NCBI RefSeq assembly: GCF_030817835.1
Contig: NZ_JAUSZR010000001.1
Coordinates: forward strand, 1,860,001-1,924,000
Direction of reading: 5' to 3'
Source of the DNA: Pseudarthrobacter sp. W1I19
GTDB taxonomy: Bacteria > Actinomycetota > Actinomycetes > Actinomycetales > Micrococcaceae
DNA: 64,000 nt
A program made the position numbers and the translations under genes. Positions 19,712-31,091 of this stretch are shown here, piece by piece. Position 1 is the first letter of the stretch. Each line of letters opens with the position of its first letter. Under the pieces are notes generated by a model. That model was not told the origin of the DNA. It ran no database searches and saw only the letters and a program-made list of their open reading frames with translations.

Positions 19712-22390
19712 ATGAAGTCGCAGGAGATCACAAAGCGCTGGGTGGACTTTTTTGTCAGCAAGGGCCACACCGCGGTTCCCTCCGCATCGCTGGTCTCCAG
19801 CGACCCCTCGCTGCTGTTCACGGTTGCCGGCATGGTTCCGTTCATTCCCTACCTCACGGCCCGCGAGGTGCCGCCCTACTCCCGCGCCACCAGCGTGCAG
19901 AAATGCATCCGCACCGGCGACATCGAGGAAGTGGGCAAGACCGCCCGGCACGGCACTTTCTTCCAGATGTGCGGCAACTTCTCCTTCGGGGACTACTTCA
20001 AGGAAGACGCCATCAAGTTCGCCTGGGAACTGCTCACCACGAGCGTTGCCGACGGCGGCTACGGCCTTGCGCCCGAACTGCTGTGGGTGACCGTCTACGA
20101 AGAGGACGACGAAGCCAAGGACCTGTGGCTGAAGAACACCGGTGTCCCGGCCGAGCGCATCCAGAAGATGGGCAAGTCGGACAACTACTGGCACACGGGC
20201 CAGCCCGGTCCCGCCGGCCCCTGCTCCGAGATCTACTATGACCGCGGCCCCGCCTATGGTGTGGAAGGTGGTCCGCTGGCGGACGAGACCCGCTACATCG
20301 AGATCTGGAACCTCGTGTTTATGCAGTACCAGATCGAAAACGTCCGTTCCAAGGAAGACTTCGATGTGGTGGGCGAACTGCCCAAGCGCAACATCGACAC
20401 CGGCCTGGGCATGGAACGCCTGGCCATGATCCTGCAGGGCGTCGAGAACATGTACGAGACCGACCAGGTCCGTCCCGTCATCGACAAGGCAGCAGAGCTG
20501 TCCGGCAGGGAATACACGTCCGCCGAAACCCCGGACGATCCCCACCACACGGACGACGTCCGCATGCGTGTGGTGGCCGACCACATCCGTTCGGCCCTGA
20601 TGCTGATTTCCGACGGCGTCACCCCCTCCAACGAAGGCCGCGGCTACGTCCTGCGCCGCCTCATCCGCCGTGCCGTGCGCTCCATGCGGCTCCTCGGCGT
20701 CGAGCAGGCCTGCCTGCCCGAACTTCTCCCCGCCTCCCGGGACGCCATGAAGGGCGTCTACCCGGTGGTGGACACAGACTTTGCCCGGATCAGCCGGATT
20801 GCCTACGCGGAAGAGAAGGCCTTCCTGCGCACCATCGCCTCCGGCACTGCCCGCCTTGAGGACGCCGTCAAGGAATCCAAAGCCGCCAATAAGCCGCTCT
20901 CCGGCGCCGACGCTTTCGCCCTGCACGACACTTACGGGTTCCCGATCGACCTCACGCTCGAAATGGCTGAGGAAGCGGGGCTCAAGGTGGATGAAGCAGC
21001 CTTCCGCAGCCTTATGCAGGAGCAGCGCCAGCGCGCCCAGGCCGACGCCAAGGGCAAAAAGGGCGGCCACGCCGACCTCACCGTGTTCCAGGAACTGCTC
21101 GGCCAGGGCGAGACCGTCTTCACCGGATACACGGAACTCGACGGCGAATCACGCGTCCGCGGCATCCTTACGGGAGGGCGGCCGGTACAGCAGGCCTCCA
21201 CGGGTGACGAAATCGAGCTGGTCCTCGCCGAAACCCCGTTCTATGCCGAAGCCGGCGGCCAGGCCGCCGATACCGGCCTCATCACCGGCGACGGCTTCGT
21301 CGTCGAGGTCCTCGATGTGCAGCGCCCGCTGAAGGGCCTGAGCGTGCACAAGGCGATTGTCCGCGAAGGCGAGATCGGCGCCGACTCACTGGTCCGGGCC
21401 GCCGTCGACCGCGAACGCCGGCACGCCGCCGAACAGGCGCACACGGGCACGCACATCGTGCACGCCGCGCTGCACCAGATCCTCGGGCCGGAAGCCACCC
21501 AGCGCGGGTCCTTCAACAAGGCGGGGTACCTGCGCTTCGACTTCGCCTGGGGCGAAGGGCTGAGCACCGCCACCCGCTCCGAAATCGAAGAAGTTTCCAA
21601 CCTTGCCATCCGCAACAACTACTCGGTGGAAACCAAGGTGATGGGACTCGCCGAAGCCAAGGCCCTGGGCGCCATGGCCCTCTTCGGTGAGAACTACGGC
21701 AGCGAAGTGCGGGTTGTGGAGATCGACGGCGCGTGGTCCCGCGAGCTCTGCGGCGGAACGCACGTGTCCAACACGTCATTGATCGGCAGCCTTTCGTTGC
21801 TGGGTGAACAGTCCGTCGGGTCGGGAAACCGCCGCGTGGAGGCGTTTGTGGGCATGGACGCTTTCCGCCACCTTGCCGCCGAACGCGCCCTCGTGACGGA
21901 ACTGACGGACATGCTCAAGGTCCCGTCCGGCCAGCTGGCCGACAGGATCGCCGCCACCCTCGCCAAGCTCAAGGCCACGGAGAAGGAGCTGGACCGGCTC
22001 CGCAAGGAGCAGCTGGCAGCCTCAGCCGCCCAGCTGGTCAGCAGCGCCAAGGATGCCTCAGGCGTCAGCGTCATTGCGCATGACGCCGGCCAGGTCAGCG
22101 GCGCGGACGACCTCCGCGGACTCGCACTGGATCTCCGGAACCGCCTGGGCTCGGCTGCTGCAACCGTGGCCGTGGCCGGTGTTGCCAATGACCGTCCAAT
22201 GATCCTGGTCGCCACCAATGAGGAAGCGCGCGGGGCCGGGGTCAAGGCAGGTGCCCTGGTCCGCGTTGCCGCAGGCATCCTCGGCGGCGGCGGCGGCGGC
22301 AAGGACGATGTTGCCCAGGGCGGCGGAACGGACGCAGCCAAGGTAGCTCCCGCCCTGGCGGCCGTTGTGGACGCCATCGCGCGGCGATAA
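19712..22390 (+). CDS. alaS: Alanyl-tRNA synthetase
   Basis: This class II enzyme charges tRNA-Ala and edits mischarged Ser/Gly. The 892-residue product has the catalytic core at the N-terminus (WVDFFVSKGHT, NIDTGLGMERL). The editing domain carries zinc-binding HTGTHIVHAAL and CGGTHVSNT. The C-terminal C-Ala domain includes a glycine run, GGGGGGKDD. The start ATG 19712 has AAGAAGGG upstream. It heads the cluster alaS-ruvX-mltG-aroE-aroC-aroK-aroB. Confidence 0.97.
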   Translation: MKSQEITKRWVDFFVSKGHTAVPSASLVSSDPSLLFTVAGMVPFIPYLTAREVPPYSRATSVQKCIRTGDIEEVGKTARHGTFFQMCGNFSFGDYFKEDAIKFAWELLTTSVADGGYGLAPELLWVTVYEEDDEAKDLWLKNTGVPAERIQKMGKSDNYWHTGQPGPAGPCSEIYYDRGPAYGVEGGPLADETRYIEIWNLVFMQYQIENVRSKEDFDVVGELPKRNIDTGLGMERLAMILQGVENMYETDQVRPVIDKAAELSGREYTSAETPDDPHHTDDVRMRVVADHIRSALMLISDGVTPSNEGRGYVLRRLIRRAVRSMRLLGVEQACLPELLPASRDAMKGVYPVVDTDFARISRIAYAEEKAFLRTIASGTARLEDAVKESKAANKPLSGADAFALHDTYGFPIDLTLEMAEEAGLKVDEAAFRSLMQEQRQRAQADAKGKKGGHADLTVFQELLGQGETVFTGYTELDGESRVRGILTGGRPVQQASTGDEIELVLAETPFYAEAGGQAADTGLITGDGFVVEVLDVQRPLKGLSVHKAIVREGEIGADSLVRAAVDRERRHAAEQAHTGTHIVHAALHQILGPEATQRGSFNKAGYLRFDFAWGEGLSTATRSEIEEVSNLAIRNNYSVETKVMGLAEAKALGAMALFGENYGSEVRVVEIDGAWSRELCGGTHVSNTSLIGSLSLLGEQSVGSGNRRVEAFVGMDAFRHLAAERALVTELTDMLKVPSGQLADRIAATLAKLKATEKELDRLRKEQLAASAAQLVSSAKDASGVSVIAHDAGQVSGADDLRGLALDLRNRLGSAAATVAVAGVANDRPMILVATNEEARGAGVKAGALVRVAAGILGGGGGGKDDVAQGGGTDAAKVAPALAAVVDAIARR

Positions 22391-22398
22391 AAGCACCC

Positions 22399-22998
22399 AT
22401 GACCAATCCAACAGCGGCCGGCGAAAGTCCCCAGGGCGTCAAACTGGGGATCGACGTCGGCACCGTCCGGGTCGGTGTGGCCATCTGCGATCGGGACTCG
22501 ATCCTGGCCACGCCGTACAAGACCCTGGACCGGAATCCGAAGAAAAACTCCGATATCCGGGTCATCGCCAACCTGGTGCAGGAACTCGGCGCGGTACAGG
22601 TCATTGTGGGCCTGCCCCGCACCATGAAGGGTGAAGAGCACGCCTCTGCGAGGATGGCCACGGAGTATGCCGGGCTGCTGGCAGCAGAGCTGGCAGCGCG
22701 GGATCTGGCCGTCCCGGTGAACCTGGTGGATGAGCGGCTGAGCAGCGTGACTGCGCACCGGAACCTGCATGAAGCTGGCATGGGCAGCAGGGATCACCGT
22801 AAAGTAGTTGATCAGGTCGCGGCGGCAGGCATCCTTCAGCACGCCATCGACATGCAGAAAGCCAGGGGAGCGGATGTGGGCCGACGCGTAACCGCGCCCT
22901 CCCCTTCCGTGGACCCGGGGGTCAACGAGGCGGATGAGTCTGTCCGCATCGCCCCGGAAGCCACGGACCGTACTTCAGATAATGGAAGGCAACAGTGA
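22399..22998 (+). CDS. ruvX: Holliday junction resolvase-like RuvX (YqgF)
   Basis: This is an RNase H-fold nuclease implicated in pre-16S rRNA 5' end processing and originally described as a Holliday junction resolvase homologue. It shows LGIDVGTVRVGVAICD (first acidic catalytic residue), VIVGLPRTMKG, and VNLVDERLSSVTA. At 199 residues it is longer than the usual 140-150. The extra roughly 50 C-terminal residues are Pro/Asp/Glu-rich and look disordered. The stop overlaps the mltG start (GTGA). Confidence 0.93.
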   Translation: MTNPTAAGESPQGVKLGIDVGTVRVGVAICDRDSILATPYKTLDRNPKKNSDIRVIANLVQELGAVQVIVGLPRTMKGEEHASARMATEYAGLLAAELAARDLAVPVNLVDERLSSVTAHRNLHEAGMGSRDHRKVVDQVAAAGILQHAIDMQKARGADVGRRVTAPSPSVDPGVNEADESVRIAPEATDRTSDNGRQQ

Positions 22999-24710
22999 GC
23001 CCTGCCAACATTGACGACGCTTCCGGCCCCTTGGGCGCCGGGGGAGCGAGGCCGCTGACCCGCAAGGAACTCCGGGCACGTGAGAAGACCACCACCGCGC
23101 TCCAGGGCACCGTGCCGGAGCAGGCCTACGAAACAGGACACGAGGTGCCGCCAGTGCCTGCCGATCCACCGGCCGTGGCGGCGCCCGCTGCTGCAGACCA
23201 ACCCGTTCCGGCAGAGCAGCCCGTTCCGGCCGCTCCGGCAGGACCTCCTTCCATCCAGGACGTCCATCAGGAGGAGCCACTCCACCACGCGGTTCCCGAG
23301 ACGCAAGCCCCGGCCCGGCCGGTGGTGGCAGACGTCCACGACGGCACCGCCCATCGGCCGGATGCACCGGCCACGGAACTTCACGACGTGGTGCACCAGG
23401 ACGTCCACGCTCCATATGAGCCGGCCCTGGCCGGCCATCAGCACGCGGTGGACGGACATTACGACGGCGACGTCCATTATGCGGAGGGGCGCGACTACCA
23501 CGACGGCGTGCACCGTGACGCGACGCTCCCTCACGAGGGGCACTACGACCAGGGGCTCTACGACGATGCGCACTACGATGACCCGCACCACGACGACGGG
23601 CATCACGACTTCCTGCCCGGCCCTGCGGCCGCAACGGTAGTGGCGAAGCCGTCCAAAAAAGTCCGGCGCCGCCGCCGGCTGCTGGCACTGTTTCTTACGC
23701 TTGCCGTTTTTGTGACCGCGGTGGCGGTGGGCGCGCAGTTCCTGAAGCCCCTCCTGGGCAACGACAAGCCCAGCGACTTCCCCGGCCCGGGAACGGGTGA
23801 GGTAGTGGTTACCGTCGAGAACGGCGAAGGCACGCGTTCAGTGGCCAGCACCCTGGAAAGCCAGCGGGTGGTGGCGAACGCTGATACCTTCCTTCAGGCC
23901 TTCACCGCGTCCGGGGGAACCCTGGCCCCGGGCGATTACACCTTCAAGACGGAGATGAAAAACACAGACGCTGTGAACGTGCTGCTCGGCAAGGACAAAA
24001 CCAAGGTCATCTACTTTGCCCTGAGTGCCGGCCTGCGCATTGGCGAATCCTTGCAGGCCATTTCTGAAGGATCCGGTATTTCAATCCAGGACCTGAAGGC
24101 CCTCAGCGACCAGCCGGCCCAGTTTGGACTGCCCGCCAGTGCCAAGAACCTGGAAGGCTTCCTGGCGCCCGGGGAGCACCGCTACCCGCTCGGGACCTCC
24201 GCGAAGGACATCCTTCAGTCGCTGGTGAAAACTACTGTTGATGAACTTGTGTCGCAGGGCATCACCGATCCGGCCAAGCAGTACGAAGCCGTCATCGTCG
24301 CCAGCATCGTCCAGGCAGAGGGCGGCCAGGCAGACTACGGCGATGTGGCCGGTGCCATTTACAACCGGCTCAAGCCCAACGACCAGACCGGCGGGTTCCT
24401 GCAGGTGGACTCCGCCGTGACCTACGGGCTGGGCACCAGGAGCTTCAACTTCACGGACGAACAGCGCCAGGATAAGTCGAACCCGTACAACACCTATGCG
24501 AATCCAGGCCTTCCGCCGGGTCCCATTGGTTCCCCGGGCGAGACGGCCATTGACGCTGCCGCCAAGCCAAAGGCCAACGATTACCTGTACTGGGTGACCA
24601 TCAACCTTGACACCAAGGAGACGAAGTTCTCGCGTACCCTGGCGGAGCACAACGGCTACGTTGAGCAGTACAACGCCTGGTGCACGGCAAACGCGGGCCG
24701 CTGCACATGA
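22995..24710 (+). CDS. mltG: Endolytic murein transglycosylase MltG with a His/Asp-rich cytoplasmic region
   Basis: MltG cleaves nascent glycan strands and is thought to terminate peptidoglycan polymerisation. The 571-residue product has an unusually long N-terminal cytoplasmic part of about 225 residues. That part is Pro/Ala-rich at first, then strongly His, Asp and Tyr-rich at about residues 145-210. One membrane helix follows at about 228-248, then a LysM-like and YceG catalytic domain. The catalytic glutamate is likely E442 in ASIVQAEGGQADYG. It overlaps ruvX at its start and aroE at its end (ATGA). Only the YceG part is conserved in the family. Confidence 0.93.
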   Translation: MSPANIDDASGPLGAGGARPLTRKELRAREKTTTALQGTVPEQAYETGHEVPPVPADPPAVAAPAAADQPVPAEQPVPAAPAGPPSIQDVHQEEPLHHAVPETQAPARPVVADVHDGTAHRPDAPATELHDVVHQDVHAPYEPALAGHQHAVDGHYDGDVHYAEGRDYHDGVHRDATLPHEGHYDQGLYDDAHYDDPHHDDGHHDFLPGPAAATVVAKPSKKVRRRRRLLALFLTLAVFVTAVAVGAQFLKPLLGNDKPSDFPGPGTGEVVVTVENGEGTRSVASTLESQRVVANADTFLQAFTASGGTLAPGDYTFKTEMKNTDAVNVLLGKDKTKVIYFALSAGLRIGESLQAISEGSGISIQDLKALSDQPAQFGLPASAKNLEGFLAPGEHRYPLGTSAKDILQSLVKTTVDELVSQGITDPAKQYEAVIVASIVQAEGGQADYGDVAGAIYNRLKPNDQTGGFLQVDSAVTYGLGTRSFNFTDEQRQDKSNPYNTYANPGLPPGPIGSPGETAIDAAAKPKANDYLYWVTINLDTKETKFSRTLAEHNGYVEQYNAWCTANAGRCT

Positions 24711-25567
24711 GCCTTCGGGCAGCCGTCCTGGGCCACCCGATCAGCCACTCCAAATCGCCGGCGCTGCACCACGCGGCGTACAGCAGCCTGGGCATCGGCA
24801 TCAGTTACACGGCCATTGACGTCACTGAGGAACTGTTGCCCTCGTTGATGCGCCAGGTCCGCGACCAGCCGGGCTGGTGCGGCCTGTCCGTCACCATGCC
24901 CCTGAAGGCGGCGATGGTGGCCGAGGTGGATGAGGTCCGCGGCGTGGCCCGGACCCTGGGCGTGGTGAACACGGTGTCCTTTGAGGAGCATGGGAACCGC
25001 TTCCGGACCATCGGCTCCAACACGGACGTGGCGGGAATCGTGAACGCGGTCCGGCACGCAGGCGCCCGGACGCCGTCGTCGCCCGTTGTCCTCGGGGGAG
25101 GAGGCACGGCGGCGGCCGCCATTGCGGCACTGAAGGAACTCGGAGCCGGTTCGGCCCGCATCTTCGTGCGTGACCCTGCACGCACCAGCGACGTCCGTAA
25201 CGCGGCGGACAGTCTTGGCTTCGCCCTGGACGTCCAGTCCCTGGCGGAGGCTGCGGCACCCACGGCCGCTGCCGACGTCGTAATATCCACCCTGCCGCCG
25301 CGGGCGGCGGACGGACTGGCGGCCCAAATCGCCGCCCTGAAAACCCCCACACCCGGCGTTTTGCTCGATGTGGCCTACGATCCCTGGCCCAGCCTGATCG
25401 CGTCGGTGTGGCAGGCAGGCGGCGGCGCCGTAGTGCCCGGCCTTGAAATGTTGCTGTACCAGGCCGTGGAACAGGTGCGCCTGTTCAGCCGGCTTGAAGA
25501 GGAAGTTAACGCATCCGTCATAGATGTGATGTGTGACGCAGTCGGCCTTCCCCGACGGGCGTTGTAA
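24707..25567 (+). CDS. aroE: Shikimate dehydrogenase
   Basis: This enzyme reduces 3-dehydroshikimate to shikimate with NADPH. The 286-residue product shows the substrate motif [13 protein letters not shown], the catalytic lysine in [10 protein letters not shown], the catalytic aspartate in SNTDVAGI, and the dinucleotide-binding [13 protein letters not shown] loop ([15 protein letters not shown]). I place the start at ATG 24707, which overlaps the mltG stop as ATGA and begins directly at the conserved domain. Confidence 0.95.
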   Translation: MSLRAAVLGHPISHSKSPALHHAAYSSLGIGISYTAIDVTEELLPSLMRQVRDQPGWCGLSVTMPLKAAMVAEVDEVRGVARTLGVVNTVSFEEHGNRFRTIGSNTDVAGIVNAVRHAGARTPSSPVVLGGGGTAAAAIAALKELGAGSARIFVRDPARTSDVRNAADSLGFALDVQSLAEAAAPTAAADVVISTLPPRAADGLAAQIAALKTPTPGVLLDVAYDPWPSLIASVWQAGGGAVVPGLEMLLYQAVEQVRLFSRLEEEVNASVIDVMCDAVGLPRRAL

Positions 25568-25593
25568 CCGCCATACGTGGCAGGATGGAAAAT

Positions 25594-26793
25594 ATGTTGC
25601 GTTGGTTGACTGCCGGTGAATCCCATGGTCCGGCTCTAATGGGAATTATTGAAGGCGTCCCCGCCGGTGTTGAAATCACCAGCGGGCACATCGCCGATTC
25701 ACTGGCCCGCCGCCGCCTGGGCTACGGGCGCGGCGCGCGCATGAAGTTTGAACAGGACGCCGTGACCATCCTGGGCGGCGTCCGGCACGGAATCACCCAG
25801 GGCGGTCCCGTGGCCATCCAGGTGGGCAACACCGAATGGCCCAAATGGGAGCAGATCATGGCTTCCGATCCCGTTGACCCTGAGCTCCTCGCGGACCAGG
25901 CGCGCAACGCGCCCCTCACGCGCCCCCGCCCCGGCCATGCTGACTTCACCGGGATGCAGAAATACGGCTTCGACGAGGCCCGCCCCGTCCTGGAGCGCGC
26001 CAGCGCCCGTGAAACCGCCACCCGCGTGGCGCTGGGCACCGTCGCGGCACAGTTCCTGAAGCACCTCGGAATCGAACTCGTCAGCCACACTGTATCCATC
26101 GCCACTGTCACGGTCCCGGAGGGGCGCCCGCTGCCTGTCCCCACCGATGTGCTGGCCCTGGACGCTGACCCACTGCGCTGCTTCGACCGCGAAACCTCCG
26201 ACGCAATGGTCGCGGAGGTGGACGCTGCCCACAAGGAAGGCGAAACCCTGGGTGGCGTTGTTGAAGTCCTCGCCTACGGGCTCCCGCCGGGACTGGGCAG
26301 CTATGTCCACTGGGACCGCCGGCTTGATGGACGGCTTGCTGCTGCCCTGATGGGCATCCAGGCAATCAAGGGAGTGGAAGTGGGCGATGGATTCCTCACC
26401 GCCGCGCGCCGCGGCTCAGCCGCCCACGACGAAATCGTCAAGGACGCCGACGGCCGGATTATCCGCGCCAGCAACCGGGCCGGCGGCATTGAGGGCGGCA
26501 TGAGCATCGGTGACGTGCTCCGGGTCCGCGCGGCCATGAAGCCCATCGCAACGGTGCCCCGGGCCCTGAAGACCATCGACGTCAGCACCGGCGAAGCGGC
26601 CAAGGCCCACCACCAGCGCTCCGACGTCTGTGCCGTACCGGCGGCCGGTGTTGTTGCTGAAGCGATGGTGGCGCTGGTCCTGGCCGAAGCCGTCACCGAA
26701 AAGTTCGGCGGCGACTCCGTGGCGGAAACCGCACGGAACATCAAGGGCTACCTGGACAGCATTCCGGCGTCCCTGGACTCGATCGGCCAGTAA
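25594..26793 (+). CDS. aroC: Chorismate synthase
   Basis: This enzyme converts 5-enolpyruvylshikimate 3-phosphate to chorismate with reduced FMN. The 399-residue product begins with the canonical [15 protein letters not shown] and contains RPGHADFTG and the C-terminal [17 protein letters not shown]. The start is ATG 25594, with AGGA eight bases upstream; an ATG at 25585 would add three residues. The aroK start follows its stop immediately. Confidence 0.97.
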   Translation: MLRWLTAGESHGPALMGIIEGVPAGVEITSGHIADSLARRRLGYGRGARMKFEQDAVTILGGVRHGITQGGPVAIQVGNTEWPKWEQIMASDPVDPELLADQARNAPLTRPRPGHADFTGMQKYGFDEARPVLERASARETATRVALGTVAAQFLKHLGIELVSHTVSIATVTVPEGRPLPVPTDVLALDADPLRCFDRETSDAMVAEVDAAHKEGETLGGVVEVLAYGLPPGLGSYVHWDRRLDGRLAAALMGIQAIKGVEVGDGFLTAARRGSAAHDEIVKDADGRIIRASNRAGGIEGGMSIGDVLRVRAAMKPIATVPRALKTIDVSTGEAAKAHHQRSDVCAVPAAGVVAEAMVALVLAEAVTEKFGGDSVAETARNIKGYLDSIPASLDSIGQ

Positions 26794-28447
<1,654 letters not shown>

Positions 28448-28448
<1 letters not shown>

Positions 28449-28966
28449 TGCAGGGCGACATGGAAGGCACAACAGACTGGCCGGAAGCCGGGTTCCCTGG
28501 CATCCGCATCAACCCCGAGACCCTGCTGCCGGAAATCGTGAACGAGGACGCCTGCCGGGAAGCCCTGGCCGTCTCCACCGACCCGGCTGACCACATCTTT
28601 GTGCTGCTGGTGGAAGGCCATGCCGCCGAGGCTGCCGAACTGCTGGCCGAGGCCCGGTTCAAGGATCCGGAATCCTTCCGGCTGCGGGCCTTCGAAGCCG
28701 AAGTGCTCCGGGTATCCAACCGCATGGACCGGGCCGTGGAGCTGTTCCGGCAGCTGCTCGCCGAAGTACAGGGGACCCCCCGTGAAGCGCTGGTCCTGCA
28801 GTTCCTGGGCAAAACCCAGTACACGGCGGGCCAGACCTCGGCAGCAGTCGAATCCTTCGCCCGCGCCCTGGATCTGCGGGTGGCCGAGTCGGCTGATGCC
28901 GCCCTGATTTACTCCTCCACCGTGGCGCTCCAGCGCGCCCGGGACGTGCTGGACCTGGCCTGCTGA
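28448..28966 (+). CDS. TPR-like repeat protein in the aro operon
   Basis: The 172-residue product is helical. It has tetratricopeptide-like repeats in its second half, for example REALVLQFLGKTQYTAGQTSAAVESFARALDL and FRLRAFEAEVLRVSNRMDRAVELFRQLL. TPR modules bind other proteins. The start ATG 28448 overlaps the aroB stop by one base, so it belongs to the aro operon. A specific partner is not evident. Confidence 0.85.
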
Positions 28967-29022
28967 CGCCGGACAGCGCACCCCGCCCGGACGCCGTACC
29001 GGGGGCACCCCCGATTTACCGG

Positions 29023-29028
29023 TAGAAT
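29023..29028 (+). promoter_or_regulatory. Candidate -10 element upstream of efp
   Basis: TAGAAT at 29023-29028 fits the actinobacterial -10 consensus and lies in the 182-base gap between the aro operon and efp. It follows a small GGGGGCACCCCC inverted repeat (29001-29012) that could end the aro transcript. No convincing -35 is seen at the right distance. Confidence 0.35.
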
Positions 29029-29148
29029 GGTATTTGAATTTTTTCGAACCCCGATTTTTGACAAATACGAGCTGGCACGCCGCCTGGCCTGCCTGCCCGG
29101 CATACAGCGTCTGACAACGCGACCAGACAAAGAAACCAGAGGATACCA

Positions 29149-29712
29149 GTGGCAACCACTAACGACATCAAGAACGGAACGGTCCTGAAGCTTGAGGGCC
29201 AGCTCTGGAACATTATCGAATTCCAGCACGTCAAGCCGGGCAAGGGCGGCGCCTTCGTACGGACCAAGATGCGCAACGTGATGTCCGGCAAGGTCGTGGA
29301 CAAGACGTTCAACGCCGGACTCAAGATCGAAACCGCTACCGTGGACCGCCGCGACTACCAGTACCTGTACCAGGACGGCGCGGACTTCGTGTTTATGGAC
29401 ACCTCCGACTACGACCAGATCACGGTCTCCGGTGCCACTGTTGGCGACGCCACCAACTTCATGCTCGAGAACCAGATGGTCAACATCGCCATCCACGAAG
29501 GCACCCCGCTGTACATCGAACTGCCGCCGAGCGTCGTCCTCGAAATCACCTACACCGAGCCGGGCCTGCAGGGCGACCGCTCCTCCGCCGGCACCAAGCC
29601 CGCAACCCTGGAAACCGGCTACGAGATCCAGGTCCCGCTGTTCATCGAGAACAACACCAAGGTGAAGGTGGACACCCGCGACGGCAGCTACCTTGGCCGG
29701 GTCACCGAGTAG
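29149..29712 (+). CDS. efp: Translation elongation factor P
   Basis: EF-P relieves ribosome stalling at polyproline stretches by binding near the P-site tRNA. The 187-residue product has three beta-barrel domains. The tRNA-acceptor loop KPGKGGAF places a lysine at position 32. The C-terminal OB domain shows [24 protein letters not shown]. No lysine-modifying EpmA or EarP-type gene is in the window. The start is GTG 29149, and it overlaps nusB by one base. Confidence 0.97.
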   Translation: MATTNDIKNGTVLKLEGQLWNIIEFQHVKPGKGGAFVRTKMRNVMSGKVVDKTFNAGLKIETATVDRRDYQYLYQDGADFVFMDTSDYDQITVSGATVGDATNFMLENQMVNIAIHEGTPLYIELPPSVVLEITYTEPGLQGDRSSAGTKPATLETGYEIQVPLFIENNTKVKVDTRDGSYLGRVTE

Positions 29713-30122
29713 TGAGCGCCCGCGGTAAAGCCCGTAACAGGGCCCTGGATGTACTTTTCGAAGCCGAGCAGCGCTCGGTCTCGGCTTTCGACGTGCTCCG
29801 GGCACGCCGGGAGAAGACCGACCAGATCATCAATCCCTACACCCTTGAGATCGTCGAAGGCGTGCTGTCCCAGCAGACGGCCATCGACGAATTCCTCGAA
29901 ACCTATTCGCAGGGCTGGAGCCTTGAGCGTATGCCGTCTGTTGACCGCATCATCCTCCGCATCGGCACCTGGGAGCTCCTCTACAACGACGACGTCCCGG
30001 ACGGCGTAGCGGTAAGTGAAGCGGTGGCGCTGGCCAAGACGCTCTCCACCGACGAGTCGCCACAGTTCATCAACGGCCTCCTCGGCCGCCTGCAGCAGCT
30101 GAAGCCGTCCCTGCTGGCATAA
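29712..30122 (+). CDS. nusB: Transcription antitermination factor NusB
   Basis: NusB binds boxA RNA with NusE (S10) in rRNA antitermination. The 136-residue all-helical product begins SARGKARNRALDVLFEAEQRS and contains PSVDRIILRIGTWELLY and GVAVSEAVALAKTLSTDESPQFINGLLG, both family signatures. It starts at GTG 29712 within the efp stop region (TAGTG) and is followed by a strong terminator. Confidence 0.95.
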   Translation: MSARGKARNRALDVLFEAEQRSVSAFDVLRARREKTDQIINPYTLEIVEGVLSQQTAIDEFLETYSQGWSLERMPSVDRIILRIGTWELLYNDDVPDGVAVSEAVALAKTLSTDESPQFINGLLGRLQQLKPSLLA

Positions 30123-30141
30123 CCGCAGGACGTTGGACACC

Positions 30142-30177
30142 AAGAGCCCCAGCCAGGTCACCCTGGCCGGGGCTCTT
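30142..30177 (+). terminator. Rho-independent terminator after nusB
   Basis: AAGAGCCCC(A)GCCAGG (30142-30157) pairs with CCTGGC(C)GGGGCTCTT (30162-30177) with a single mismatch and a four-base TCAC loop, followed by TT. It insulates efp-nusB from the GntR-controlled region. Confidence 0.88.
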
Positions 30178-30222
30178 TTGCGTCACCCGTTTGTGACGCC
30201 GCCGGGCCGGGGCCGATGCAAC

Positions 30223-30232
30223 CCTATAGGAT
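30223..30232. promoter_or_regulatory. Putative GntR operator before its own gene
   Basis: CCTATAGGAT contains the perfect 8-bp palindrome CCTATAGG (30223-30230) just upstream of the gntR start at 30239. The same core recurs ahead of the catabolic operon at 31055-31064. Its AGGA also serves as the likely ribosome binding site, so a bound regulator would cover the translation start region. Confidence 0.6.
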
Positions 30233-30238
30233 TTATGT

Positions 30239-30955
30239 ATGCAGAATGCCTTGGACAGCACCGATGCGGTGCCTCCTGCCCGCCGTTCCGGACGCGCAGT
30301 CAGCCGCCAGGTGCTTGCCGACCACGTCTACACCGAACTCCTGACGTCCCTCATGGACGGCCGGCTGGCCCCGGGATCTGCAGTGAGCATCGACGGAACG
30401 GCCCGGGATCTTGATGTTTCCCCCACTCCGGTCCGCGAAGCGCTTGCCCGGCTGGAGCACACCGGGATGGTGCGCCGGGTTGCCCTGAAGGGCTACCGGG
30501 TGGCCCCGGTCTTCACGCAAGAGGATTTTGCCGAGTTGATGGAAGCCCGGCTGGCCATCGAATCCGTCAACGCGAGGCTCGCGTGTAAACGCATGGACCA
30601 GAGGGGCCTGGCGGAGTTGAAGCAGGCGGTGGAGGACCTGAAGTCCGCTCCCCGCGGTCCTTCCTTCGCCGAGTTCAAGGAGTATCTTGAGGCCGACGAG
30701 CGGTTTCACCAGCTGATCGCGCGGCAGACCGGTAACCAGTTCATGGAGGCCGCCTACTCGGCGCTCGGCGGCCAGATCCAGCGGTTCCGGCTTTTTGGGG
30801 GAGTAGGCATCACCGACGCGGAGTGCGCCATCGCTGAACACCAGGCTGTCCTGGACGCTTTTTCGACGGGTGAGCCCGGGAAAGCGGAGGCAGCCATGGC
30901 TGCCCACATCCAGCAGGTCCGGTCAAGGGCGATTGCCGCCGCCCCGGAAAGCTAG
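30239..30955 (+). CDS. GntR-family transcriptional regulator with FCD domain
   Basis: The 238-residue product has an N-terminal winged helix (residues 25-85; VSPTPVREALARLEHTGMV is the recognition-helix region). A C-terminal helical FCD ligand-binding domain follows, typical of FadR-type regulators of sugar-acid and organic-acid operons. FCD metal ligands are suggested by DERFHQLIA and the later EHQAVLDA and AAMAAHI histidines. It is encoded immediately upstream of the operon it probably controls, in the same orientation. Confidence 0.92.
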   Translation: MQNALDSTDAVPPARRSGRAVSRQVLADHVYTELLTSLMDGRLAPGSAVSIDGTARDLDVSPTPVREALARLEHTGMVRRVALKGYRVAPVFTQEDFAELMEARLAIESVNARLACKRMDQRGLAELKQAVEDLKSAPRGPSFAEFKEYLEADERFHQLIARQTGNQFMEAAYSALGGQIQRFRLFGGVGITDAECAIAEHQAVLDAFSTGEPGKAEAAMAAHIQQVRSRAIAAAPES

Positions 30956-31028
30956 TCCCGCCCTGGGCGCGAACGGCTGAAGCCGCTGTAACCTCCTCAG
31001 GCTCCCACACCTTTCCTCGAAAGTGATC

Positions 31029-31064
31029 TTGACAACATCTTTCTCGATAGTAAATCCTATAGGA
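31029..31064 (+). promoter_or_regulatory. Promoter and putative GntR operator of the tetrose/sugar-acid operon
   Basis: A perfect -35 hexamer TTGACA lies at 31029-31034. The likely -10 region (TAAATC, 31051-31056, spacer 16) overlaps the perfect 10-bp palindrome TCCTATAGGA at 31055-31064. This matches the palindrome before the gntR gene. Overlap of operator and promoter fits repression by the adjacent GntR protein. Confidence 0.65.
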
Positions 31065-31091
31065 AACACGATCTAGGAAAGCGAGACCTGC

